From Bacteroidales bacterium (GTDB lineage Bacteria; Bacteroidota; Bacteroidia; Bacteroidales; Muribaculaceae): 12,590 nt of DNA. The position numbers were made by a program, and so were the translations under genes. Under the pieces are notes generated by a model that was given only the letters and a program-made list of their open reading frames with translations, had not been told where the DNA came from and made no database searches. Location of the stretch: NCBI GenBank assembly GCA_004557385.1, contig SFEA01000057.1:1-12590 (forward strand), in the 5' to 3' direction. Positions 1 to 7,460 of the stretch are shown piece after piece. The first letter of the stretch is position 1, and the number at the start of each line of letters is the position of its first letter.

Positions 1-1644
1 CCTGTGCTGTGGTCGCCCGAGAATCCTTATTTATATAAAGTGGTTACACGCTTGGTGAAGGACGGCGTGGAACGTGATTGCTACACCACACGCATTGGCA
101 TTCGCAAATTGGAGTATATTCCTGAAAAGGGATTCTTTTTGAATGGCAAGTCAACCAAGTTTAAGGGCGTATGCAACCATCACGACCTCGGACCTCTTGG
201 CGCAGCTGTTAATCGCGCTGCCATTCGCCATCAGCTGGAATTGCTCAAGGATATGGGATGCAACGCCATCCGCACGTCGCATAACATGCCGGCACCTGAG
301 TTGGTGGAATTGTGCGACGAGATGGGTTTCATGATGATGATTGAGCCGTTCGACGACTGGGCATTCCGTCCGAAATGCAAGAACGGTTACGGTTCGTTAT
401 TCAACGAATGGGCTGAAAAAGACATGGTGAACATGCTGCACCACTATCGCAACAATCCGTCGGTGGTGATGTGGAGCGTGGGCAACGAGGTGCCCAGCCA
501 GTGGGGACCTGATGGCGTGGCAGAAATGAACTTCTTGCAAGATATTTGCCATCGTGAGGACCCGACTCGCCCCGTGACCTGTGGCATGGACCAGTTCGAT
601 GCCGTTACTAACAACGGTTTTGCGGCAGCCCTCGATATCCCGGGCTATAACTATAAGGTGAAGCGCTATCGCGAGGCATATGAAAAACTGCCGCAGCACA
701 TCATTCTTGGCTCTGAAACGGCATCCACAGTTTCGTCGCGTGGCGTGTATATGTTCCCGGTGGAAAGCAAAGCCGGAGCTATGTACGATAATCACCAAAG
801 CTCGTCGTATGACTTGGAGTATTGCTATTGGTCGAATATTCCCGACCTCGACTTTGCTGCTGACGACGATTTGCCATGGATGATTGGTCAGTTTGTTTGG
901 ACCGGTTTCGATTATCTGGGCGAACCCACACCTTACGATACTGATGCGTGGCCAAATCACAGCAGCGTGTTTGGCATAATCGACCTCGCTTCGTTGCCAA
1001 AGGACCGCTACTACCTCTATCGCTCGAAATGGAACACCGACGATGCCACATTGCATGTGCTTCCGCATTGGAACTGGAAGGGACGTGAGGGCAAGGTGAC
1101 GCCGGTGTTTGTCTATACTTCATATCCCAAGGCAGAGCTGTTTATTAATGGCAAGAGCCAAGGCGTGCGCGAGAAGAACGATTCCACTGTGCTCAATCGC
1201 TATCGCTTGATGTGGAACGAGGTGAAATATGCTCCGGGCGAATTGCGCGTGGTGGCTTACGATGCACAAGGCAACAAGGCAGCCGAGAAAGTGGTGAAGA
1301 CAGCAGGCAAGCCACATCATCTGGTTGCAACCGTCAACCACAGCACATTGGCTGCCGATGGCGAAGACTTGGCTTATGTCACCGTTCAAGTGGCTGACCG
1401 CGACGGCAACTTGGTGACTACCGACAACCGATTGGTGAAATTCGACGTCAGTGGCGCCGGCGAATTCCTTGCCACAGCCAACGGCGACCCAACTTGTTTG
1501 TTACCCTTCCAGGGCAAGGAGATGAATCTGTTCAGCGGTGCTCTCACTGCCATTGTAAAAGCAGGCAAGCAACCCGGCACCATCACGTTCACTGCCAAGG
1601 CAGCAGGCGTGAAACCGGCAACCATCACCATCGAGGTGAAATAA
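1..1644 (+). CDS. GH2 family beta-galactosidase-like glycosidase, 5' partial
   Basis: The reading frame is open from base 1, so the true start lies upstream; about 547 C-terminal residues are present. The first ~40 residues finish the immunoglobulin-like sandwich domain of GH2 (WSPENPYLY). The TIM barrel follows, with the GH2 signatures NAIRTSHN and GNEVPS. The Glu codon at 487-489 in GNEV is the expected acid/base, and the Glu codon at 715-717 in LGSETAS is the expected nucleophile, so the catalytic pair is intact. After about base 1080 come a DUF4982-like segment (ELFINGKSQG) and a C-terminal Ig-like domain (from about base 1310) ending in a regular beta pattern. Such enzymes cleave terminal beta-galactosides or related sugars in polysaccharide utilisation, usually in the periplasm. 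The signal peptide would be outside the window. The exact substrate cannot be read from sequence; beta-glucuronidase or another GH2 activity is possible. Confidence 0.9.
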   Translation, partial: PVLWSPENPYLYKVVTRLVKDGVERDCYTTRIGIRKLEYIPEKGFFLNGKSTKFKGVCNHHDLGPLGAAVNRAAIRHQLELLKDMGCNAIRTSHNMPAPELVELCDEMGFMMMIEPFDDWAFRPKCKNGYGSLFNEWAEKDMVNMLHHYRNNPSVVMWSVGNEVPSQWGPDGVAEMNFLQDICHREDPTRPVTCGMDQFDAVTNNGFAAALDIPGYNYKVKRYREAYEKLPQHIILGSETASTVSSRGVYMFPVESKAGAMYDNHQSSSYDLEYCYWSNIPDLDFAADDDLPWMIGQFVWTGFDYLGEPTPYDTDAWPNHSSVFGIIDLASLPKDRYYLYRSKWNTDDATLHVLPHWNWKGREGKVTPVFVYTSYPKAELFINGKSQGVREKNDSTVLNRYRLMWNEVKYAPGELRVVAYDAQGNKAAEKVVKTAGKPHHLVATVNHSTLAADGEDLAYVTVQVADRDGNLVTTDNRLVKFDVSGAGEFLATANGDPTCLLPFQGKEMNLFSGALTAIVKAGKQPGTITFTAKAAGVKPATITIEVK

Positions 1645-1751
1645 TCTTTTGCTCGAACAGATTCATATTATTGAGATAATCTCATTGTTTTGCTTGCAGA
1701 ACACCTTCCAGTTGTAGTATATACTGCACAGGAGAGTGCTCTGCATTCATT

Positions 1752-1782
1752 TTTGTAGACCTAAAGTTTTTTACTAATTTTG
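1752..1782 (+). promoter_or_regulatory. Bacteroidetes-type promoter for the MATE gene
   Basis: TTTG at 1752-1755 and TAATTTTG at 1775-1782, separated by 19 bases, match the Bacteroidetes -33 TTTG and -7 TAnnTTTG boxes. The predicted transcript would have a leader of roughly 30 bases before the ATG at 1818. The rest of the 173-base gap after the glycosidase holds only a small interrupted palindrome at 1672-1684 (TGAGAT-A-ATCTCA). I see no clear terminator for the upstream gene. Confidence 0.7.
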
Positions 1783-1817
1783 CAGCCTAAACATAACAGC
1801 GACGACTATTCGGAATC

Positions 1818-3158
1818 ATGAAATGTAAAGATGTGAAATATTCCTATCGCAAAATTTGGATGATTGCCTATCCAATCTTGATTAGCACGCTAATCGAGCA
1901 GCTGATAGGAATGACCGATACAGCCTTTCTTGGTCGTGTAAGCGAGGTGGCGCTGGGAGCATCGGCGCTTGCAGGAGTGTATTATATGGTGCTGTTTATG
2001 ATTGGTTTGGGGTTTTCAATCGGCGTACAGATTATAATTGGCAGGCGCAACGGCGAGGGCAATTATCATCTTGCCGGGGTGACGTTTTGGCACGGAATGT
2101 ATTTCATTCTCGGTTTGGGCGTTGCAATCACCTTGCTGTCGGAATTGCTTTCGCCAATGGCAATGCAGCTGATGGTGAGCAGCACGCAAATACGGGAGGC
2201 TGCTATGGATTATGTGCTGTGGCGAGTGATAGGGTTGATATTTGGCTATTCCGCTGCAATGTTCAGAGCATTTTATATTGGCACCACACAAACCAAGGCG
2301 CTAACAGTGAATTCGGTGGTTATGCTGCTGTCGAATGTCCTGTTCAACTGGGTGTTGATATTCGGGCATTGGGGAGTTCCAGCTATGGGCATCAAGGGTG
2401 CGGCAATAGGGTCGACCCTTGCCGGAGTGGTTTCGTTTGTGGTGTTTGTGGTTTACATGCGCTTGTGCATCGACAGGACACGCTATGGACTTAATCGTTT
2501 GCCTAAGCTGAGCATGCACATTATGAAGCTTGTTTTGCGCATATCGTCGTGGACCATGGTGCAGAATTTCATTTCAATATCAACATGGTTTGTGTTTTTC
2601 CTGTTTGTTGAGCACACCGGTGAGCGTTCGCTTGCCGTGTCGAACATTGTGCGTAGCATATCGGGGCTTGTGTGGATGATACTAATAGCGTTTGCATCCA
2701 CGGGCAGCACATTGGTGAGCAACCTCATAGGGCACGGCAACAACGATGGCGTGATAGCGTTGACGCGTAAGGTTTTGAAATTCACTTATATGGTGATTTT
2801 GCCGCTGCTTGTTGTGATAAGCCTTATGCCTGAGCCATTTATAATGATTTATACCGACATTGCTGAGCTTGTTCCTGCGTCGGTGCCCTCGTTGTGGGTT
2901 TTGTGCGCTTCATATCTGCTCTCTATTCCGGCAATAGTGTATTTTCAGGCTGTGAGTGGCACTGGCAACGCCAAGTCGGCATTCGCACTTGAGTTGGTGG
3001 CGCTGCTGGTGTATGTGGTATATTGCTATGTGGTGATAGAACTGATGCGCAGCGATGTGGCAGTGTGTTGGACTGCCGAAGCAGTGTATGCTGCTGTGAT
3101 GGTGATTATGTGCCGAGTGTATTTGTGGAGCGGGCACTGGCGAGGAAAAATGATATGA
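1818..3158 (+). CDS. MATE-family multidrug/metabolite exporter
   Basis: A 446-residue, very hydrophobic protein with about 12 predicted membrane segments, the usual length for the MATE family (Na+- or H+-coupled export of cationic drugs or metabolites across the inner membrane). Family signs are the N-terminal AYPILIS with Pro19 in helix 1, the MTDTAFLG segment around residues 32-39 that follows it, GVQIIIGRRNGEG (69-81), and the SNVLFNW...GIKGAAIGS block at 171-198. The second half repeats the fold, with STGSTLVSNLIGHGN and AVSGTGNAKSAF at equivalent sites. The ATG at 1818 is the first in frame after the promoter and gives the expected N-terminus MKCKDVKYSYRKIW. It is monocistronic: own promoter upstream and a hairpin terminator just after the stop. 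The substrate is unknown; the DinF/NorM-like subtype cannot be settled by eye. Confidence 0.9.
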   Translation: MKCKDVKYSYRKIWMIAYPILISTLIEQLIGMTDTAFLGRVSEVALGASALAGVYYMVLFMIGLGFSIGVQIIIGRRNGEGNYHLAGVTFWHGMYFILGLGVAITLLSELLSPMAMQLMVSSTQIREAAMDYVLWRVIGLIFGYSAAMFRAFYIGTTQTKALTVNSVVMLLSNVLFNWVLIFGHWGVPAMGIKGAAIGSTLAGVVSFVVFVVYMRLCIDRTRYGLNRLPKLSMHIMKLVLRISSWTMVQNFISISTWFVFFLFVEHTGERSLAVSNIVRSISGLVWMILIAFASTGSTLVSNLIGHGNNDGVIALTRKVLKFTYMVILPLLVVISLMPEPFIMIYTDIAELVPASVPSLWVLCASYLLSIPAIVYFQAVSGTGNAKSAFALELVALLVYVVYCYVVIELMRSDVAVCWTAEAVYAAVMVIMCRVYLWSGHWRGKMI

Positions 3159-3163
3159 GAAAA

Positions 3164-3217
3164 CAGCTTCGCCGAAATGCTGATTGTTTCAGCAAGAGCG
3201 AAGCTGAGTTTTATTTT
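3164..3217. terminator. Bidirectional intrinsic terminator between convergent genes
   Basis: CAGCTTCGC (3164-3172) pairs perfectly with GCGAAGCTG (3198-3206). Inside it, TGCTGA (3179-3184) pairs with TCAGCA (3189-3194), giving a stacked hairpin. On the plus strand it is followed by AGTTTTATTTT, and on the minus strand by TTTTCTC. It starts six bases after the MATE stop and lies about 48 bases beyond the end of the minus-strand dehydrogenase, so it can serve both. Confidence 0.75.
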
Positions 3218-3264
3218 GCCCGATTCAATTATGTGGGATAATTGTCAAAGAGGGCACGATGATG

Positions 3265-4147
3265 TTATTTAGCTACGTTGTTCACCACGTTGCCGCTGAT
3301 GTAGCCCTTTAGGTTGCTGGCGAGGGTGTCGATGAGGCGAGCGCGGGCAGCTTGGCTTGCCCAGGCAATGTGTGGCAGCAGCGGCAATCGTGCCATTGTT
3401 GAGCGCATCAGCAAGGTCTTGCTCGTTCACCAGCGGTCCGCGTCCGGTGTTTATTACAATTGCCGAAGGTTTCATGGTAGCCAGTCGGGCAGCATTCACG
3501 ATGTGCTTGGTGTCGGGCGTGAGCGGACAATGCAGGCTCACCACATCGCTTGTGGCAAACATCTCGTCGAGCGAACCTTTGATGATGCCTTCAGGCAGCG
3601 ATTCTTGCGGTTTTGATGTGAAAGCCATGACGCGCATACCCAAAGCAAGTGCTATTTTTGCCACAGCCGAGCCGGTTTGACCGAGCCCGACGATTCCCAT
3701 TTGCTTGCCGGCGAGTTCGATTAGCGGAGCCGAGTAGAAGCAAAAATCTTGGTTGCCAGCCCAACGGCCTTCGTGCACCTGGCGGTCGTGCAAGGCAACT
3801 TGATTGGTGATGTTCAGCAGGTGGGCAAACACCATCTGTGCAACCGAAGGTGTGCTGTAGGCAGGCACGTTGGTCACCACGATGCCACGACGGCGGGCAG
3901 CGTCGATGTCAACCACGTTGTATCCCGTAGCCATCACGCCAATATATTTCAGTTTAGGCAATGCCTGCATCACCTCGTCGGTGATAATCACTTTGTTGGT
4001 TAACACGGCTTCGGCACCGAGGCAGCGGTCAATCACCTCGCCGGGCGCAGTGCGGTCGTAAACGGTAAGGTCGCCAAGTTCGCTTATGCTATTCCAAGAG
4101 AGGTCGCCACCATTGGTGGTGAAACCATCGAGAATTACTATCTTCAT
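3265..4147 (-). pseudogene. D-2-hydroxyacid (glycerate-type) dehydrogenase, broken by internal deletion and frameshift
   Basis: From the ATG at 4147 the frame reads a normal D-2-hydroxyacid dehydrogenase: N-terminal catalytic part, the Rossmann motif GLGQTG (154-159), TSK at 177-179, and NTGRGPLVNEQDL with catalytic Arg236. It is normal to residue ~257 (NNGTIAAA). The family then has a conserved block (LDVL..EPP...NPLL...ITPH) carrying the catalytic Glu. Here that block is missing, and the frame runs into an unrelated 34-residue tail ending at 3269. The expected C-terminus is encoded in another frame: PHIAWASQAARARLIDTLAS... to a TAA at 3265-3267. A deletion of roughly 74 bases (about 25 codons, not a multiple of three) near 3371-3380 explains this. 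The translated 292-residue product lacks the catalytic Glu and His and should be inactive. An assembly error is the alternative. The intact ancestor would resemble the ~318-residue glycerate/hydroxypyruvate reductases of Bacteroidales. Confidence 0.82.
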
Positions 4148-4175
4148 ACTTTCGATTGATAAATTGTTTGTAATG

Positions 4176-4183
4176 CAAACTTA
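4176..4183 (-). promoter_or_regulatory. Possible -7 box for the dehydrogenase gene
   Basis: Read on the minus strand this is TAAGTTTG, a match to TAnnTTTG, 28 bases upstream of the ATG at 4147. No convincing TTTG is found at the -33 distance. The box overlaps a short inverted repeat GTTTG-TAATG-CAAAC on the plus strand (4167-4180 region), which might be an operator or chance. Confidence 0.4.
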
Positions 4184-4227
4184 GCAAATTTTTGTGAAAG
4201 TATTTTGATGTGCTGGCATTAAAAATG

Positions 4228-4259
4228 TTTGTATTACGTTATAAAAAATGCTATCTTTG
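4228..4259 (+). promoter_or_regulatory. Near-consensus promoter for the 64-aa membrane protein
   Basis: TTTG at 4228-4231 and TATCTTTG at 4252-4259, with 20 bases between, match both Bacteroidetes promoter boxes at the preferred spacing. The ATG at 4286 follows after 26 bases of A-rich leader. This is the best promoter match in the window. Confidence 0.75.
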
Positions 4260-4285
4260 CAAATAGAAAACAAAAATCACTATAT

Positions 4286-4480
4286 ATGAAGAAGATTATT
4301 GAAGAACAAGGCGTTGAAATTGACGATTTCAAGGCTGCAGTGGCTGAAGAAAAGCCTGATTATGTTCCAACACCAAAGAATGAGATGTTTCTTGCCGACT
4401 ACAAGGCTCCTAAGGTGGCTGTAGTCATCGGCTTGGTGTCATTACTTATTTGGACGATTGCCGAATTTGTGATTGCATAA
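4286..4480 (+). CDS. Small single-pass membrane protein, unknown function
   Basis: A 64-residue protein that I do not recognise. Residues 1-42 are hydrophilic and acidic (MKKIIEEQGVEIDDFK...), with a Pro/Asp/Tyr-containing middle (EEKPDYVPTPKNE). Residues ~44-64 form one hydrophobic helix (VAVVIGLVSLLIWTIAEFVIA) ending at the stop codon, so it is tail-anchored in layout, with Lys40 and Lys43 on the cytoplasmic side. I chose the ATG at 4286 over an in-frame ATG at 4229 because the upstream one lies inside the promoter. Support for it being real: near-consensus promoter at the right distance, a strong terminator 44 bases after the stop, AT-rich start region, and no overlap with another gene. 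It is monocistronic between divergent and convergent neighbours. No function can be assigned. Confidence 0.8.
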   Translation: MKKIIEEQGVEIDDFKAAVAEEKPDYVPTPKNEMFLADYKAPKVAVVIGLVSLLIWTIAEFVIA

Positions 4481-4523
4481 AGTTGGCATAGTAAATAGAT
4501 TATAACAAAAAATGGATTTGTTC

Positions 4524-4566
4524 TCCAATCGGCGGGTTGAAATAGCTGCCGATTGGAATTTTTTTT
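4524..4566 (+). terminator. Intrinsic terminator of the small membrane protein gene
   Basis: TCCAATCGGC (4524-4533) pairs perfectly with GCCGATTGGA (4548-4557), loop of 14 bases, followed by A and eight T (4559-4566). A second small hairpin follows directly: TTTGCCC (4564-4570), loop GTTGT, GGGCAAA (4576-4582). The two share the last T bases and could compete or act as a tandem stop. Confidence 0.85.
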
Positions 4567-4652
4567 GCCCGTTGTGGGCAAATCTTGCACGCCGGAAATG
4601 TTAAAAATGCTTTTCTGAAGGCTATGAGGTTGAGTATGAGGCATTGTTGCAA

Positions 4653-4696
4653 ATGAAAAAATTGGAGGTGTGCGATGTTTGATTTCGCACACCTCC
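4653..4696 (-). terminator. Intrinsic terminator of guaA
   Basis: A perfect 12-base-pair inverted repeat, GGAGGTGTGCGA at 4664-4675 and TCGCACACCTCC at 4685-4696, with a 9-base loop. On the minus strand it is followed by AATTTTTTC. It sits 33 bases past the guaA stop, facing the plus-strand terminator at 4524. Confidence 0.88.
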
Positions 4697-4728
4697 ATGA
4701 TGATTATTTGCAAATCGAGCGGGGGAGA

Positions 4729-6339
4729 TTATTCCCATTCGATGGTTGCCGGTGGCTTCGACGAGATGTCGTAGCAAACGCGGTTCACGCCCTTCACCTT
4801 GTTGATGATGTCGTTGCTCACTTTAGCCATGAAGTCGTAGGGGAGATGCGCCCAGTCGGCAGTCATGGCATCGGTGCTGGTTACGGCGCGCAGAGCCACG
4901 GGATGTTCGTAGGTGCGTTCGTCTCCCATCACGCCCACCGAGCGTACGGTGGACAGCAGCACAGCGCCGGCTTGCCAAATTTGGTCGTAAAGCGACACTT
5001 CAATTTCGCCGTTAGTCATGTCGGCAGGTATTCCTGCAGCCAGCACGCGACGTGCTTCTTCGCCTTGCAGTTTCACCTTGTAGTCGCGCAGACCTTGAAT
5101 GAAAATGTCGTCGGCATCTTGCAGGATGCGCACTTTTTCAGGGGTGATGTCGCCAAGGATGCGCACAGCCAAGCCCGGACCGGGGAATGGGTGACGCTTG
5201 ATGAGGTGCTCAGGCATTCCCAGCTCGCGACCCACGCGGCGCACTTCGTCTTTGAAAAGCAGGCGCAGAGGTTCGCATAGCTTCAGGTTCATTTTCTCAG
5301 GCAGACCACCCACGTTATGGTGGCTCTTGATTGTTGTGCCGGTGATTGAAAGCGACTCAATGCAGTCGGGGTAGATGGTGCCTTGAGCAAGCCACTTGGC
5401 ATCGGTGATTTTTTGTGCTTCGGCATCGAATACGTCGATAAAGCCTTTGCCTATGATTTTACGTTTCTTTTCGGGTTCGGTCACTCCGGCAAGTTCGCTA
5501 AAGAACTTTTTGCTTGCGTCCACGCCAATCACGTTGAGCCCGAGGCATTCGTAGTCGTGCATCACGTTTTGGAACTCGTTTTTGCGCAACATGCCGTGGT
5601 CGACGAAGATGCATGTGAGGTTTTTGCCAATGGCTTTGTTGAGGAGCACAGCGGCAACCGACGAATCGACGCCGCCGCTAAGACCGAGAATCACGCGGTC
5701 GTTGCCGAGGGTTTCCTTGAGTTGAGCAACGGTGCTTTCGATAAACGAGGCGGCACTCCAGTCCTGCTTGCCGCCACAAATGTCAACCACAAAGTTTTTG
5801 AGCAGTTGAGTGCCGTCTTGCGAATGGAACACTTCGGGATGGAACTGCACACCCCAGAGCTTTTCGCCTACAGCCTGATAGGCAGCAATAGCCACCTTTT
5901 GTGTAGAAGCGATAATCTTAAAGTTGTCGGGGATGGCAGTGATTGTGTCGCCGTGCGACATCCACACTTGCGAGTTTTCGCGAATGTCTTTCAGCAGCGG
6001 ATTCTGAGCATCGAAAGTGCTTAGGTGTGCACGACCGTATTCGCGAGTGCCAGCCGGTTCCACTTTGCCGCCATTGGTGTAAGCCATAAACTGTGCACCG
6101 TAGCAAATGCCGAGAATAGGATACTTTCCGCGGATGTTGCTGAGGTCGACTTTGAACGCTTTCTCGTCGTACACCGAGAACGGGCTTCCCGAGAGGATAA
6201 CGCCAATCACCGATGGGTCGTCGTGAGGAAACTTGTTGTAAGGCACGATTTCGCAATACATATTCAGTTCACGCACTCGGCGACCAATGAGCTGAGTGGT
6301 TTGTGAACCGAAATCAAGAATGATGATTTTTTCTTGCAT
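4729..6339 (-). CDS. guaA: GMP synthase (glutamine-hydrolysing)
   Basis: A 536-residue cytoplasmic enzyme that makes GMP from XMP, glutamine and ATP, the last step of guanine nucleotide synthesis. The N-terminal class I glutamine amidotransferase domain (~1-190) has the nucleophile Cys79 in GICYGAQ and the His168/Glu170 pair in QFHPE. The ATP pyrophosphatase domain has the P-loop LSGGVDSS (221-228), then FVDHGMLRKNE and the KSHHNVGGLP segment. The C-terminal dimerisation domain ends in the typical ISSKPPATIEWE. All key residues are present and the length is close to the family (E. coli 525). The ATG at 6339 gives the standard MQEKIIILDFGSQ start. It is followed by a strong terminator and preceded by a promoter-like element in the 125-base gap after queE. 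Its closeness to the GTP-derived preQ1 genes may be chance. Confidence 0.97.
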   Translation of the reverse strand: MQEKIIILDFGSQTTQLIGRRVRELNMYCEIVPYNKFPHDDPSVIGVILSGSPFSVYDEKAFKVDLSNIRGKYPILGICYGAQFMAYTNGGKVEPAGTREYGRAHLSTFDAQNPLLKDIRENSQVWMSHGDTITAIPDNFKIIASTQKVAIAAYQAVGEKLWGVQFHPEVFHSQDGTQLLKNFVVDICGGKQDWSAASFIESTVAQLKETLGNDRVILGLSGGVDSSVAAVLLNKAIGKNLTCIFVDHGMLRKNEFQNVMHDYECLGLNVIGVDASKKFFSELAGVTEPEKKRKIIGKGFIDVFDAEAQKITDAKWLAQGTIYPDCIESLSITGTTIKSHHNVGGLPEKMNLKLCEPLRLLFKDEVRRVGRELGMPEHLIKRHPFPGPGLAVRILGDITPEKVRILQDADDIFIQGLRDYKVKLQGEEARRVLAAGIPADMTNGEIEVSLYDQIWQAGAVLLSTVRSVGVMGDERTYEHPVALRAVTSTDAMTADWAHLPYDFMAKVSNDIINKVKGVNRVCYDISSKPPATIEWE

Positions 6340-6400
6340 TGTGATGATGATATTGTGGTTGATAAAATCAATAATTTGCTATACTTGACGTTTCAAGATA

Positions 6401-6433
6401 CAAAGATACTGAAAAAATGCGGAAGCACTGAAA
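6401..6433 (-). promoter_or_regulatory. Likely guaA promoter
   Basis: On the minus strand TATCTTTG (6408 down to 6401) is a full match to TAnnTTTG. TTTC at 6433-6430 lies 21 bases upstream as an imperfect -33 box. The leader to the guaA ATG at 6339 would be about 55 bases. I see no terminator between queE and this element, so read-through from the que genes is also possible. Confidence 0.6.
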
Positions 6434-6464
6434 ACGCGGGCGTTAATATTGTGTATCACAGGCT

Positions 6465-7052
6465 TCACTTGATGTTTAGCACACGTTGCGTTTGCAGCGA
6501 CAGGCGCCAGTCGGGCGAACTTAGCACGGCATTCAGGCACGAGCGCATGGTGTATTGGCGAATGTCGTCGTCGTCGCAGTAGCATGGCTGCAAAAAACGG
6601 TGCTCAGCCTTGATTTTGGCATATTGCTTGAGGTCTTGACCGAGGTACACCACTTTCAGCTCGTTGCATTCGGTGAGCACCAAAGGAGCCGAGTCGCCGC
6701 CGGCAAAACTGCTTTTTGGCGACAGCGTAATCCAGTCGATGCCGTCGGGCAGCTTGTGGGTGCCGTTGGTTTCGATAGCCACCATCTTGCCGTTGCGCTT
6801 GAGGGCGTCAATCAGGGCTTGATTGACAAACAGCGACGGTTCGCCGCCGGTGAGCACCACCATTCGGGCGTTTGGGTATCGCTTCACTTCGTTAATCACC
6901 TCGTAGAGCGACATGGTTTTGCCTTCCTGATGGTTGGTGTCGCAAAACGAGCAGTTGAGGTTGCATCCCGAAAAGCGTATGAAAACGGCTGGGGTGCCGG
7001 TGTGAAAACCTTCGCCTTGGATGGAATAGAATATTTCGTTAATCTTCCACAT
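6465..7052 (-). CDS. queE: 7-carboxy-7-deazaguanine synthase, radical SAM enzyme
   Basis: A 195-residue enzyme that converts 6-carboxy-5,6,7,8-tetrahydropterin to 7-carboxy-7-deazaguanine, the third step to preQ0. It shows the N-terminal IFYSIQGEG(F)HTG of QueE, the radical-SAM cluster C-x3-C-x2-C at Cys30, Cys34 and Cys37 (GCNLNCSFCDTN), the TGGEP SAM-binding motif at 68-72, ETNG at 94-97 and the typical C-terminal WRLSLQTQ. I chose the ATG at 7052 although the frame is open further upstream to 7241: the upstream part lies within queD and has no family similarity. The start overlaps the end of queD by 14 bases (7039-7052), which suggests translational coupling. Confidence 0.95.
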   Translation of the reverse strand: MWKINEIFYSIQGEGFHTGTPAVFIRFSGCNLNCSFCDTNHQEGKTMSLYEVINEVKRYPNARMVVLTGGEPSLFVNQALIDALKRNGKMVAIETNGTHKLPDGIDWITLSPKSSFAGGDSAPLVLTECNELKVVYLGQDLKQYAKIKAEHRFLQPCYCDDDDIRQYTMRSCLNAVLSSPDWRLSLQTQRVLNIK

Positions 7053-7371
7053 AAGTTGCAATATTGTTTTCTGATTCTTGAACGTCGGCTCTAAAGCATT
7101 GTGGGATGAGGTCGACAATCCATCGCGCAATGTTTTCGGCAGTAGGATTGAAAGGGAGAACGTCGTTGAGATTCTGATGGTCGAGAGTTTGGGTGATGCG
7201 GTTTTTAATGTGAGTGAAGTCGCACACCATGCCGTCGGCATTCAGTTGCGGGGCTTTGCAGTGCACGGTGATAATCCAGTTGTGTCCGTGCATATTGCAG
7301 CACTTGCTGTCGTATGACAGCGTGAGCTTGTGGCAAGCCGAAATCTCAAGGGTCTTTTTTACATAATACAT
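7039..7371 (-). CDS. queD: 6-carboxy-5,6,7,8-tetrahydropterin synthase (QueD/PTPS family)
   Basis: A 110-residue enzyme that converts 7,8-dihydroneopterin triphosphate to 6-carboxytetrahydropterin in the preQ0 pathway. The zinc ligands are His14 (SACHKL), His28 and His30 (NMHGHNW). Cys24 is four residues before His28, as in the QueD catalytic Cys motif. His65 in LDHQNLND and Glu99 or Glu101 near the C-terminus fit the catalytic His and Glu. I chose the ATG at 7371 (MYYVKKTLEIS), since the frame upstream only offers a TTG at 7404 and adds no family-like residues. The length is at the short end of the family, but nothing is missing. Eukaryote-like PTPS activity is a less likely alternative given the que neighbours. 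Confidence 0.94.
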   Translation of the reverse strand: MYYVKKTLEISACHKLTLSYDSKCCNMHGHNWIITVHCKAPQLNADGMVCDFTHIKNRITQTLDHQNLNDVLPFNPTAENIARWIVDLIPQCFRADVQESENNIATYVED

Positions 7372-7419
7372 AAAACAAATCTGTTTTTCTATTCGGTGCC
7401 GCAATTAGGCGTTGAAACG

Positions 7420-7448
7420 AAACGGCGGCATCGAAACCGTTTTTTTTT
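7420..7448 (+). other. Hairpin with T9 tract in the queC-queD gap, antisense to the operon
   Basis: The 89 bases between queC and queD hold AAACGG (7420-7425) paired with CCGTTT (7437-7442), followed on the plus strand by an unbroken run of nine T (7440-7448). It has the form of an intrinsic terminator, but on the strand opposite to the que genes; on the sense strand it reads as A9 followed by a hairpin. No TAnnTTTG promoter for queD is seen in this gap. Confidence 0.4.
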
Positions 7449-7460
7449 GTTACTAAGAGT

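Noticed and set aside
397..1068. Minus-strand open frame of 223 codons opposite the GH2 gene
   Set aside because: Antisense to conserved catalytic-domain sequence, Cys/His/Ile-rich composition, no promoter; a shadow frame.
3314..4061. Plus-strand open frames opposite the dehydrogenase
   Set aside because: Antisense to clear dehydrogenase motifs (GLGQTG, NTGRGP) and without start signals; shadows, including those near the deletion junction.
4675..6306. Several plus-strand open frames of 93-213 codons opposite guaA
   Set aside because: They lie fully antisense to an intact guaA, show no recognisable motifs, and are His/Val/Phe-rich in the way expected from reading a GC-biased third-position gene backwards.
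7053..7241. Long N-terminal extension of queE
   Set aside because: It lies within queD in another frame, has no QueE similarity, and the family N-terminus begins exactly at the ATG at 7052.
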